Assembly (NCBI RefSeq): GCF_900106755.1
Contig: NZ_FNNN01000008.1
Coordinates: forward strand, 146,087-210,086
DNA: 64,000 nucleotides
Source: Bacteroides faecis MAJ27
GTDB lineage: Bacteria; Bacteroidota; Bacteroidia; Bacteroidales; Bacteroidaceae
Direction: 5' to 3'
Position numbers and translations under genes: made by a program. Positions within the stretch are counted from its first letter, which is position 1. The number at the start of each line of letters is the position of its first letter. Below the pieces are notes generated by a model. It saw only the letters and a program-made list of their open reading frames with translations, was not told the origin of the DNA and did no database searches. Positions 46,449 through 55,225 of this stretch are shown piece by piece.

Positions 46449-46493
46449 TGTCATTCAGACGACTGTAAGGAGGAAGAATCTCCTCTTTTGTGT
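46449..46493. repeat. Left arm of a ~43-bp inverted repeat (partner 47346-47388)
   Basis: TGTCATTCAGACGA, AGGAGGAAGAATCTCCTCTT and GTG match the reverse complement of 47346-47388 with a few mismatches. A second TGTCATTCAGACGA stands at 46411. Confidence 0.75.
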
Positions 46494-46571
46494 GCGAGAA
46501 GAGCCTTCATTTCACACTGTCACCAACACTTCTCCTTTCGTTGTTTCCCGTTCAAGTATACATACGGTTTG

Positions 46572-46746
46572 TGACAAGCTATCAGAACGGTTGTGCCACC
46601 TACGGAAATGATTGTGCCAAACCTCTGAAACGGTTGTGCAAAGTGCTTGGCACAGTTGTGCCAAAGGCTTGTCACAGTCGTGCCAAAGGCGTGGCACAAG
46701 CATGCCAAAGGCGTGGCACAAGCATGCCAAAGGCGTGGCACGAGCA
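46572..46746. repeat. Tandem array of eight 22-bp units (array D)
   Basis: Units begin at 46572, 46594, 46615, 46637, 46659, 46681, 46703 and 46725 (one step is 21 bp, the rest 22). The last four share TGCCAAAGGC, and the last three are almost identical. Each of these holds a small hairpin GTGCCA...TGGCAC. The early units are diverged and end in GGTTG. Confidence 0.85.
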
Positions 46747-46800
46747 AGGCATACTTACAAAGGGACTCTTATCAAGTAGTCAAGCTGGAATAACAGCATG

Positions 46801-46844
46801 ATACGGCTGACAATAGAATGGACGATTGCTATTGTCAGCCGTAT
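46801..46844. repeat. Perfect 16-bp hairpin
   Basis: ATACGGCTGACAATAG at 46801-46816 is the exact reverse complement of 46829-46844, with a 12-nt loop. The core CTGACAATA also occurs at 46278-46310. Confidence 0.85.
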
Positions 46845-47045
46845 TATCAGGGTGTATTGTCAGGCGATAATTATCTCATTATAAATACTTTGCCTACTAA
46901 AACCTGACAGATGACAATAAAATATTGGTTTTAATCATTATGAAGAGGTTTTAAATGAAGAATGAAAAATTACTGGGTCAGTCCGAAAACCCGGTTTGAG
47001 CTCCATACTGAATCGAAATGAATAAATCTCATAAGTCGATAGTAA

Positions 47046-47190
47046 CTCAAATTCCCCTCCCTTCGGGAAGGAGGGGTGCCCAAAGGGCGGGGTGGTAGGT
47101 ATACGAACAGCATTGTAAATGAAAGCTTTATGCATTCACCTACCACCTCCCCCTACGGGTACTCCTCCTTCCCGAAGGAGGAGATTTGAG
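47046..47190. repeat. 145-bp imperfect palindrome
   Basis: The arms run CTCAAAT..CCTCC..GGTGGTAGGT and ACCTACCACC..GGAGG..ATTTGAG. Each arm also holds its own hairpin (CCTCCCTTCGGGAAGGAGG and CCTCCTTCCCGAAGGAGG). No coding frame is credible through it. Confidence 0.85.
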
Positions 47191-47345
47191 ATACTAACGA
47201 CTTTTCTGTCGGCCCCAATAAAGATACTGCCTACTTTTAATTTAATTCATTTCTGTTCGGGTTTGAGGCAAACTCGAACAGTTTTGCGGCAAATGTATCT
47301 GTCATCCAGAGGAGTAAAGCGACGAAGGATCTCCTCTCCTATACC

Positions 47346-47388
47346 CACAAAGAGGAGATTCTTCCTCCCTTTGGTCGTCTGAATGACA
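47346..47388. repeat. Right arm of the inverted repeat (partner 46449-46493)
   Basis: CACAAAGAGGAGATTCTTCC and TCGTCTGAATGACA match the left arm in reverse complement. A further TCTGAATGACAG lies at 47401, mirroring the extra copy on the left. Confidence 0.75.
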
Positions 47389-47555
47389 GACAGATACGCT
47401 TCTGAATGACAGCTACGGTTAATACTTAATATCTTATCGGTTTTTGCTCAAAACTCATATTTATAATGTGTCCGGTTAATCTTTATTTTTAGCGGTAAAG
47501 GTTGTCGTTGTCGTAAAAAAAGATTTTCTTTGCATAACCATAATACAAAACGATA

Positions 47556-49211
47556 ATGGCAGATACACAAATCTATTATTTATTCAAACGTGTGGCTCTC
47601 CGATTCTCTATTTTTATCGGTCTTCTTCTGTTATTTCTTTTCTCTTGCACTTCTCAAAAAGAAAATCAGCTGCTGTTGCATGCCGACTCTTTAATGGCTG
47701 AGCATCCTGATAGTGCACTGATTTTCCTTGAAAGCATTCCGTTTCCACAAAAGTTATCACGTGCTGATAGAGCATTGTATGCTTTGTTACTGACTCAAGC
47801 ACGATATAAGAATTATATCACATTGGATGATGACTCATTGATAAAAGTTGCGGTGGATTATTATGGTAAAAAGAAAAGTTTGCGAGCTGCACAAGCTCAC
47901 TATTACTGGGGAGCTGCCTATCGGGATATGGGGAATGTGCCTTTTGCGGTAGAAGAGTATTTGAAGGCTATTGAACTGATGCCGGAAAAAGATGATTTTT
48001 TGGCAATGATATATGATAATTTGGCGGAGTGTTATCTGGAGGAAGATTTATATGATGTAGCTATGGAGGCTTATAAAAAAGCCTACCAAATTCTTCATAA
48101 AGATAAAGAACATGCTTATTATCCGCTAAGGGGTATGGCGCATGTTTTTTTGGTGCAGAATCAATTGGATAGTGCATTGTGCTATTTCCAGAAAGCCTAT
48201 GATTGTGTATTAGTTACGCAGGATTCGAGCCAGTTGCCAATACTCTATAATGACTTTGCGATAGTTTATAAGCAGAAGAAAGAGTATGTTCGAGCAAATG
48301 AGTATATTTCAAAAGTAATATCAATGTTGAAGTCGGATGAGTTAGATAAGGTTTATCGCCATAAAGGAGAAATTATGTTTGCTCTGAATCAACCTGATTC
48401 TGCTCGGTATTATTTTGATTGGAATAAAGATGTATATGATATTTATGGAAGAGCTGCGCGTTATAATGGACTTTATCAAGTGGAGAAGAAACTAGGAAAC
48501 TGGGAAGCTGCGGTACAGAATGCTGATGCTTATATGGTTCTTTATGATTCTATTCAAGAATTATCTGATAAACAGCAACTTGATGAACTAATGGACAATC
48601 ATCAACTTGCTGAACAAAAGCAATTCTTGCTTCATCGTGGGAGACTAATTATGGGGAGCTTGATTGCTATATTTATTTTTCTTGTGTTTACTGGAGGACT
48701 CTTGTTTTTGTGGATTGATAGAAGTAGAAAAAAACATTATATTTTATTACAGCAAGAGTTGGTTCAAAATCGTGTAGATACAATGTTGTTGCGGGAGAAT
48801 AAAATTGCTAAGTCGGAAGAAGAACGTATAAATACACTTTCTGAGTTGAGGGATCAGCAATTACAAATATGTTTCTCTATGTTTCAATCGACTGAAAGTT
48901 ACAAGAAGCTGCAAGGGATGGAAAATGCAAAACCTAAGGAATTGATTAAATTGCGTGCCTTTAAACCTGAAATAAATGCAACGATTCGTAAAACATTTAT
49001 AGATGTAATGTCGAATTTAGGAGAATGTTGTCCGGCTTTGACTAATGATGATTTGTTCTACTGCATACTTTCCTTGCTTGGCTGTTCAAAAGCTATCATA
49101 ATGGAGTTGATGGACGCTTCTTCTGATGCTCTTAAATCACGAAAAAGTCGTATTAAGAGTAAAATGTATTTAAAACTGTTTGATTCTATATTTATATCTG
49201 ATAATCAATAA
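47556..49211 (+). CDS. TPR membrane protein with C-terminal DNA-binding-like domain
   Basis: 551 residues. An N-terminal hydrophobic segment ends in LFSCTSQ, a possible lipobox; TPR repeats fill about 55-340 (e.g. AQAHYYWGAAYRDMGN, LAECYLEEDLYDVAMEAYKK); a membrane helix lies near 370-390; a coiled coil follows; and the C-terminus (TNDDLFYCILSLLGCSKAII, then SRKSRIKSKM) has a LuxR-like helix pattern. Bacteroides proteins of this design are membrane-bound regulators near fimbrial or secreted-protein genes. It precedes the DUF3244 gene by 126 bp. Confidence 0.8.
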   Translation: MADTQIYYLFKRVALRFSIFIGLLLLFLFSCTSQKENQLLLHADSLMAEHPDSALIFLESIPFPQKLSRADRALYALLLTQARYKNYITLDDDSLIKVAVDYYGKKKSLRAAQAHYYWGAAYRDMGNVPFAVEEYLKAIELMPEKDDFLAMIYDNLAECYLEEDLYDVAMEAYKKAYQILHKDKEHAYYPLRGMAHVFLVQNQLDSALCYFQKAYDCVLVTQDSSQLPILYNDFAIVYKQKKEYVRANEYISKVISMLKSDELDKVYRHKGEIMFALNQPDSARYYFDWNKDVYDIYGRAARYNGLYQVEKKLGNWEAAVQNADAYMVLYDSIQELSDKQQLDELMDNHQLAEQKQFLLHRGRLIMGSLIAIFIFLVFTGGLLFLWIDRSRKKHYILLQQELVQNRVDTMLLRENKIAKSEEERINTLSELRDQQLQICFSMFQSTESYKKLQGMENAKPKELIKLRAFKPEINATIRKTFIDVMSNLGECCPALTNDDLFYCILSLLGCSKAIIMELMDASSDALKSRKSRIKSKMYLKLFDSIFISDNQ

Positions 49212-49337
49212 AATACACTCTTTTTGTTACTGGCTGTTACTTTCTAAAGTCGACTGTTACCACTGTTACCACATAAAAATTGTTGCTATTATAATAATCG
49301 TGTATTTTTGGACTATAGTTCTAAACACACAATTATT

Positions 49338-49718
49338 ATGAAAACAAAATTTCTAATCTTATTATTAGTAGTGGTGTCACTTCCACTAGGTATAAATGTA
49401 GATGCAATGGAATTGAAAACACGGCAGAAGATTATTTTGAAAGATAATATACTTTCGAGTTCTCACCGTTCAATGCCCATTCTTCCTGCTGCTTTTATTG
49501 ACGGCTCATTGTTATTAGTTGACTTTCCTTTTGCTGTTGCTTCAGTAACGGTCACAGTGAAAAATTCTGCAACAGGTGAAGTAGCCTATTCATCTGTAGA
49601 AATGAATGTAACTACACTTCGGATTGATCTCACAGGAAAGAGTGCCGGCGAGTATTCTTTAGAGATTGGTATCGGCGATACGATTTTGTCAGGTGATTTT
49701 CTTCTTGAATATGAATAA
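49338..49718 (+). CDS. Secreted DUF3244 protein
   Basis: 126 residues from the ATG at 49338 (an upstream ATG at 49308 lacks a signal peptide start). Signal peptide MKTKFLILLLVVVSLPLGIN, then one small Ig-like beta domain (VASVTVTVKNSATGEVAY ... AGEYSLEIGIGD) as in DUF3244. These are often induced with fimbrial or TPR-regulator loci; function unknown. Confidence 0.8.
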   Translation: MKTKFLILLLVVVSLPLGINVDAMELKTRQKIILKDNILSSSHRSMPILPAAFIDGSLLLVDFPFAVASVTVTVKNSATGEVAYSSVEMNVTTLRIDLTGKSAGEYSLEIGIGDTILSGDFLLEYE

Positions 49719-49751
49719 AAAACTTATGGTGGTGGTTAACCGTACAACACG

Positions 49752-50291
49752 ATGAAAAGGAACATTTTTATCGCATTAGCTGCATTCGCAATATGCAGTT
49801 CATGTAGCGACAGCTATTATTTACCGGAAACTGAGCAGGATTTGGCTCAATTGAATAGCGAGTATGATGACGTTAAGGCTAAAGAGGCTGATGACGAGGG
49901 AGAAAAGATCGAGACTTTGGCTAGTGAAGCTGAGATTCAAGCATCTATGGATGAGTATAAGGCAGAATTGATGAATCGTGAGTCTGTGGCTAAAGAGAGA
50001 GTGATGAGAACTGCATATGCTGCTGCAACTAATGTTGTTGGTGTCTTTAAAATTAGTAGTTGTGGTACATATAAAGAATTGAGAATATCTATGGATTGTG
50101 AAGATAAGAGAGACAATTCATATACTACGGGAAATGTAGGTGCTACTTATATTGAGAATGGTAATGTTAATTTTGTTTTTTGCTTGACGAATGCTAATCG
50201 ATATTATCCAGGTGGTGTATTGCTTGTAGATCACATTAATTATAGTTTACCGCTTACTCAGGGAATTTATACTAAAGCTCGGAATATTTAA
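49752..50291 (+). CDS. Lipoprotein of unknown function, possibly C-terminally truncated
   Basis: 179 residues. Lipoprotein signal AAFAICSSCSD; a helical acidic segment (about 30-85) and a beta-rich C-terminal domain starting VVGVFKISSCGTYKELRISM. It breaks off with GIYTKARNI just where a thioredoxin-fold fragment begins in another frame, which suggests that the 3' end was replaced by recombination. No family recognised. Confidence 0.65.
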   Translation: MKRNIFIALAAFAICSSCSDSYYLPETEQDLAQLNSEYDDVKAKEADDEGEKIETLASEAEIQASMDEYKAELMNRESVAKERVMRTAYAAATNVVGVFKISSCGTYKELRISMDCEDKRDNSYTTGNVGATYIENGNVNFVFCLTNANRYYPGGVLLVDHINYSLPLTQGIYTKARNI

Positions 50292-50499
50292 TCTTGCTAA
50301 GACTAAAAACTTAGATATTACTCAATTCAGGAAAGATTTGCACTCTTCCGAGAACTATAAGAAACTGGATAAAACAATAAATGACTTAGTAAACCGGGGA
50401 GTTTTTGCAACTCCTACGATCATTGTTAATGATCGTTTGGTATATATGACAAATTCGTATGAAGAACTATCTAGACTTTTAGAATATGAACTGAGGTAG
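50287..50499 (+). pseudogene. C-terminal fragment of a DsbA/thioredoxin-fold protein
   Basis: A frame without start reads LDITQFRKDLHSS, KLDKTINDLVNRG, VFATPTIIVNDRL and SYEELSRLLEYELR before a stop at 50497. The pattern GVxxTPTIIVND with its cis-Pro is the C-terminal half of DsbA-like proteins. The N-terminal CxxC half is missing. It is out of frame with the preceding lipoprotein gene. Confidence 0.7.
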
Positions 50500-50522
50500 A
50501 AACAAAATAAACCTTTACTAGT

Positions 50523-51524
50523 ATGAATAGATTCCAGTGTTTTAATCATTCCATAAGATTAGTAGTTTTGTTCTTTTGCTTACTCTTTTTATCCTGCGAA
50601 GAAGCATTTGATGTCGACATGCCCGACAATCTTGCTAATGGGATTGTATTTCAAGGGGTTATTTCAAACGATTCCCCTCCTTACTTCTTTCAGCTGACTA
50701 AACCGGCTGCTATTTCGGCAGCAACCAGGTACTATGAAGGGATTGAAGATGCGCTGATCGTAATAGAAGATGTGACAGCAGGAATCAAAGATACACTTAC
50801 TCTGATAGTGCCTCAAACTGGAGAATATTCTGGAACGTATTTTTATTATTATAATTATCATAAGAAAAAAGAAGATGAAGTAATTTTGAGTGATAATGTA
50901 TTTCCTAAGAGCCGGGGAGTATATGCAACAACCAAAATATATGGTATAGAAGGTCATACATACACACTTGATATCTATTATAAAGGAGAACATCATACTG
51001 CAACAGAGACGATGATTCCTAAGACTCCGATAATAGATCTAAAGGTTCAGGAATTCGATTTGGATAATGGAAAACCTATACCTTGGACTCCGATAATTAG
51101 TTTTGTCAATCAACCGGATGTCGATAATTATTATCTGTTTTATATAGAACAATACTCCTTTCCTGTTGCATCCATTGGTAAATTATTGGATACCCGTGAA
51201 CAATGGGCTTATTCCATATTGAGTGATAAATTCTTGGGTGATGAGGTGGTAGACCTCCTTGTCAGTGAAGGTGAAAGTGTAAAGAGGTTATATCCTCAAT
51301 CAGGTTATCCTGTATCAGCGGATACCATATTTGTCACCTTACAATCTTTGTCCAAGGCATGTTATGATATATATGATAAGGCTATTGAGCAAATGCGCAC
51401 AGATGGAGGAGCCTATTCACCTACTCCCACCAGTGTAAAGAGCAATATAAGCGGCAATGTCTGGGGGATGTTCAGGGTTAGTGCTTATTCTAAGAAATAT
51501 GGGTTGATAGATAGAAAAAAATAA
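50523..51524 (+). CDS. DUF4249 lipoprotein
   Basis: 333 residues. Lipoprotein signal LVVLFFCLLFLSCEEAFDVD, followed by beta-rich domains typical of DUF4249, which is normally encoded with a TonB-dependent receptor and likely forms the surface lid or a ligand-binding partner. The receptor gene follows 15 bp downstream. A short scrap of this gene type is also found at 45757-45817. Confidence 0.85.
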   Translation: MNRFQCFNHSIRLVVLFFCLLFLSCEEAFDVDMPDNLANGIVFQGVISNDSPPYFFQLTKPAAISAATRYYEGIEDALIVIEDVTAGIKDTLTLIVPQTGEYSGTYFYYYNYHKKKEDEVILSDNVFPKSRGVYATTKIYGIEGHTYTLDIYYKGEHHTATETMIPKTPIIDLKVQEFDLDNGKPIPWTPIISFVNQPDVDNYYLFYIEQYSFPVASIGKLLDTREQWAYSILSDKFLGDEVVDLLVSEGESVKRLYPQSGYPVSADTIFVTLQSLSKACYDIYDKAIEQMRTDGGAYSPTPTSVKSNISGNVWGMFRVSAYSKKYGLIDRKK

Positions 51525-51539
51525 TGTAACCTTGAAAGT

Positions 51540-53804
51540 ATGAAGAAACCGGTTACCGCCATATTGTCATTTGCATTCTTTAGTTGTATCTTCCTTTCGG
51601 AACTCTCTGCACAGCAGACGTTGATTTTAAGAGGTCGGGTGGTAGATGAACAGACAGGGGAAGCATTGTCTGACGCCAATGTATTCGACCTGACTTCGGG
51701 CATTGGAGTCTCGACAAATTCGTATGGAGTATATTCTTTAAGTCTTGAGAAAGGGAAACGAATCATCCGATGTTCTGTACTGGGGTATATCACACGTACG
51801 GATACGTTGGATATTACTTCAGACAAGGTACTGAACTTTGCACTTAAGCCTGGCAACTATCAACTGAAAGATGTAGAGATAGTGGCGGATCGCAGACATA
51901 GCGGTCAGTTCCGGCTGGGACAGCAAGATATACAGTCAATGCCGGTAGTAGGTGGTGAGCCGGATTTGATGAAATCTTTGCAGTTTCTTCCCGGAGTGGC
52001 AAGTGGAAACGAAGGAGCCAACAACATCTCGGTGCGAGGTAGCAATCAATGGGGGAATCTCGTTCTGCTCGATGAGGCTATTGTCTTTAATCCGAATCAT
52101 GCCCTTTCTTTCTTCTCGGTGTTCAATAATGACGCAGTGCACAATGTAAATTTGTATAAGTCATATTTTCCCTTGAATTATGGCGGAAGAGCTTCTTCCG
52201 TGATTGATGTACGCATGAAAGAGGGGAACAATAAGGAATCAAAAAGAAAAGCTACTGTAGGACTGGTTTCTTCAAAAGTGATGTTTGAGGGACCGCTGAA
52301 GAAGGATAAGAGCTCTTATCTGGTTGCTGCAAGGTTTGCCTACCCGGGAGTGACGTGCAGCTTGCTTGGCAATAATGATGATGTGCCCAATCCGGAAATG
52401 TACTTCTATGATGTAAATGCAAAATTCAATACCATTATCAACGATCGCAACCGGATTTATTTTTCGCTCTATAGCGGAGGTGATCATACTGTCTTCGATG
52501 AACTGGTGAGAGGGTATGGGATGGACTGGGGAAATGCTACTTCTACTTTCCGCTGGAACCACACACTGAATCAGAAGACTTACACCAACCTGAGTGCAAT
52601 TTTCAGCAACTACTATTATCGTTATAAAAACTATGCGGACGGACTGCATTATTTGTGGAAATCGAATATGCAGTCTTATCAGCTGAAATATGATATGGAG
52701 CACAATACTTCACGGAATCTAAGAATAAAAGGAGGTGGAGCCTTGCACTTTTTCACTACGATACCGGGGAGCATAGATAATTATGGAGTTTTTACACATG
52801 TAGTCCCATATAGGCTTAATAGAAGAAAAATGCTAGACTTCGCGCTTTATGGTGAGGTAGAATATCGGTTTGCTTCTCGTTTTCAGTTGAATGGTGGCAT
52901 TCGTTTGTCTGCGCTTCGTACACCTTCCGGTCCCGATTATGGAGCATCAACATTTATTGTGCCCGAACCACGAGCAGAGCTTTCCTATGAAGTGAATCGC
53001 AATCATCGCTTGAATATTTCTTTCAATCAAGCTTCGCAGAACTTGCACATGCTTTCTAATTCTTCTGTCGGTATCCCGTCGGACATGTGGGTGCCTGCCA
53101 ATGAAAAACTTAAGCCGGAAATAATGAGACAGTTTACTGCCGGATATGAATGGAATCAATCGGATCGCAACTATACGTTCTCACTGGAAGCTTTCTATCG
53201 TAAAACAGATCATATCATTGATTTTAAAGATGATGTAAATCTCTTCATGAATAATACGATTGAGAAAGAGGTGGAACAGGGAGAGTCCGAAAGCTATGGA
53301 GTAGAATTTTATCTCTCCAAGAACCGGGGAGCATTGACCGGATGGGCAAGTTATACTCTTTCGCATGCTCGCAATCGATTGGCTAATATCAGGGACACAG
53401 AATATAGGCCAGTATACGACAGACCCCATAATCTGAAATTGTTTTTAAACTATAACATCAATAAACGATGGTCGTTGTCTTCTACCTTCTCCTATAGTTC
53501 GGGCATGAACCTAACGTTGCCTGTTGGCAAGTATGAACTTCATGGGGCTGTTTTATATATTTATAGTTCCAGAAATGGCTATCGGGCGCCTGCTTTCCAT
53601 CAGCTGGATTTGTCGGGCACTTATCGCATGAGGAAAGGAACGCTTACCTGTTCGATTATCAATCTCTATGGCAGGAAGAATGTGTTTTCTATCTATGCGG
53701 GGCGTGGAGGCGAAGAATATTATAAACCTATGGATATAGCGCAAACATATAAGATATATCTTTATGGTATAGTTCCCTCCATAACCTATAGCTTTGAGTT
53801 TTAG
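51540..53804 (+). CDS. TonB-dependent outer-membrane receptor
   Basis: 754 residues, signal peptide, then a CarboxypepD-like domain (LRGRVVDEQTGEALSDANVF, ~28-105), a plug (about 120-230: SMPVVGGEPDLMKSLQFLPG, NNISVRGSNQWGNLVLLDEA) and a 22-strand-type barrel to the aromatic C-terminal SITYSFEF. Shorter than SusC proteins (~1000), fitting the DUF4249-linked class. The ligand is unknown; it is probably a small molecule, peptide or metal chelate. Confidence 0.92.
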   Translation: MKKPVTAILSFAFFSCIFLSELSAQQTLILRGRVVDEQTGEALSDANVFDLTSGIGVSTNSYGVYSLSLEKGKRIIRCSVLGYITRTDTLDITSDKVLNFALKPGNYQLKDVEIVADRRHSGQFRLGQQDIQSMPVVGGEPDLMKSLQFLPGVASGNEGANNISVRGSNQWGNLVLLDEAIVFNPNHALSFFSVFNNDAVHNVNLYKSYFPLNYGGRASSVIDVRMKEGNNKESKRKATVGLVSSKVMFEGPLKKDKSSYLVAARFAYPGVTCSLLGNNDDVPNPEMYFYDVNAKFNTIINDRNRIYFSLYSGGDHTVFDELVRGYGMDWGNATSTFRWNHTLNQKTYTNLSAIFSNYYYRYKNYADGLHYLWKSNMQSYQLKYDMEHNTSRNLRIKGGGALHFFTTIPGSIDNYGVFTHVVPYRLNRRKMLDFALYGEVEYRFASRFQLNGGIRLSALRTPSGPDYGASTFIVPEPRAELSYEVNRNHRLNISFNQASQNLHMLSNSSVGIPSDMWVPANEKLKPEIMRQFTAGYEWNQSDRNYTFSLEAFYRKTDHIIDFKDDVNLFMNNTIEKEVEQGESESYGVEFYLSKNRGALTGWASYTLSHARNRLANIRDTEYRPVYDRPHNLKLFLNYNINKRWSLSSTFSYSSGMNLTLPVGKYELHGAVLYIYSSRNGYRAPAFHQLDLSGTYRMRKGTLTCSIINLYGRKNVFSIYAGRGGEEYYKPMDIAQTYKIYLYGIVPSITYSFEF

Positions 53805-53914
53805 AATCGCATGTTCTTGTCCTGTTCCTCTATATAAATTGCACATTCATTTTGATATGTATATGATTTCTTTGTACTTTTGTACCCATTCATCCAGTAA
53901 ACTTGCAAAAGATA

Positions 53915-54502
53915 ATGAATCAGATACATTCCGTATGCGTGTACAGCGCATCCAGCACTAAGATAGCCTCCGTATATTTTGAAGCAGCCGAAAAGCTCGG
54001 CAGCCTGCTTGCCAAACAGCATATCCGTCTGATAAATGGTGCCGGAAGTATCGGACTGATGCGGTCCGTAGCCGATGCAGTGTTGGAGAATGGCGGTGAA
54101 GTGACCGGAGTTATCCCCCATTTCATGGTAGAGCAAAACTGGCATCATACAGGTCTGACGGAACTGATCGAAGTCACTTCCATGCACGAACGCAAGCAGA
54201 AGATGGCGAATCTGAGCGACGGCATCATTGCGTTGCCGGGTGGATGCGGCACTCTGGAGGAGTTGCTTGAGATTATCACATGGAAACAGCTTGGACTGTA
54301 TCTGAACCCGATCATCATTCTGAATGTAAACGGCTTCTTTGACCCGCTGCTCGAAATGCTCGAACGGGCGATAGAAGAAAACTTCATGCGCCGGCAGCAC
54401 GGTGATATATGGAAAGTAGCACGAACACCGGAAGAAGCGGTGGAGCTGCTTCAGACAACTCCCGTATGGGACGCTTCTATCCGTAAATTTGCAGCGATAT
54501 GA
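53915..54502 (+). CDS. LOG family (TIGR00730) nucleotide phosphoribohydrolase
   Basis: 195 residues from the ATG at 53915. The Rossmann-like fold has VCVYSASSTKI at the start, GAGSIGLM and the catalytic-binding motif PGGCGTLEELLEIITW. The family hydrolyses nucleoside 5'-monophosphates (cytokinin-riboside type in plants). Its stop overlaps the DUF4271 start by 4 bp. Confidence 0.9.
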   Translation: MNQIHSVCVYSASSTKIASVYFEAAEKLGSLLAKQHIRLINGAGSIGLMRSVADAVLENGGEVTGVIPHFMVEQNWHHTGLTELIEVTSMHERKQKMANLSDGIIALPGGCGTLEELLEIITWKQLGLYLNPIIILNVNGFFDPLLEMLERAIEENFMRRQHGDIWKVARTPEEAVELLQTTPVWDASIRKFAAI

Positions 54503-55221
54503 TAGCCGCTATACTAAACTCCGGATTTGAGGGAACCCCCATCTCCTACTCTCCCCGCACGGATGATGTGATTGCGCTGACCTTGCTCGCCTGTTTCTTT
54601 CTGTCCTCCATCGCTCTGGCACGCGGAAAGAAGTTTCTCACGCAGCAAGTGAAAGACTTTGTGCTGCATCGCGAACGGACAAGCATTTTTGATAGTTCTA
54701 CGGCAGCCGATGTGCGCTACCTCCTTGTGTTGGTAGTACAGACCTGTGTGTTGACGGGTATTGTGTTCTTCAATTATTTTCATGATACTTGCCCGATGCT
54801 CATGACCAAGGTCTCCCCTCTCCTACTATTGGGGATTTATGTCGGCTTCTGTCTGGCCTATTTTTTACTAAAATGGTTACTTTATATGTTCCTTGGGTGG
54901 GTGTTTTTTGACAAAAACAAGACAAATATGTGGCTGGAGTCTTACTCTACACTCATATATTACGTCGGATTTGCCCTTTTTCCCTTTGTTCTTTTTCTGG
55001 TTTATTTCGATCTGAATCTGACCAATTTAGTGATAATCGGACTAATTATTCTAATTTTCACTAAAATATTGATGTTTTATAAGTGGATAAAGCTTTTTTT
55101 TCATCAATTAAGTGCGGTTTTCCTATTAATTTTGTACTTTTGCGCTCTTGAAATCATACCCTGTCTGCTACTCTATCAGGGAATGATTCAGGTAAACAAT
55201 GTATTGCTAATAAAAATTTAG
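54499..55221 (+). CDS. DUF4271 membrane protein
   Basis: 240 residues with about seven hydrophobic segments and the family layout of DUF4271, which lies before hemD in most Bacteroidetes. It overlaps the LOG gene by 4 bp. Function unknown. Confidence 0.85.
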   Translation: MIAAILNSGFEGTPISYSPRTDDVIALTLLACFFLSSIALARGKKFLTQQVKDFVLHRERTSIFDSSTAADVRYLLVLVVQTCVLTGIVFFNYFHDTCPMLMTKVSPLLLLGIYVGFCLAYFLLKWLLYMFLGWVFFDKNKTNMWLESYSTLIYYVGFALFPFVLFLVYFDLNLTNLVIIGLIILIFTKILMFYKWIKLFFHQLSAVFLLILYFCALEIIPCLLLYQGMIQVNNVLLIKI

Positions 55222-55225
55222 GACG

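Larger units (their letters stand above)
45684..47555. other. Gene-poor, repeat-rich intergenic island
   Basis: After the ATPase remnant, 1.9 kb holds no convincing full gene. It contains the DUF4249 scrap, a GC-rich block around 45995-46125, CTGACAATA repeats (46278, 46291, 46302), TGTCATTCAGACGA ends, the 22-bp array D, a perfect 16-bp hairpin and a 145-bp palindrome. The ORFs 45803-46126 and 46490-46801 read through these repeats and appear spurious. Confidence 0.65.

Noticed and set aside
46572..46746. Possible CRISPR array
   Set aside because: No unique spacers: units are directly joined with a 22-bp period, and no cas genes are in the window. The same holds for the other four arrays.
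46490..46801. 103-codon ORF across the repeat array D
   Set aside because: It reads through 22-bp repeats that change frame every unit; the product has no domain and several overlapping ORFs exist on the other strand.
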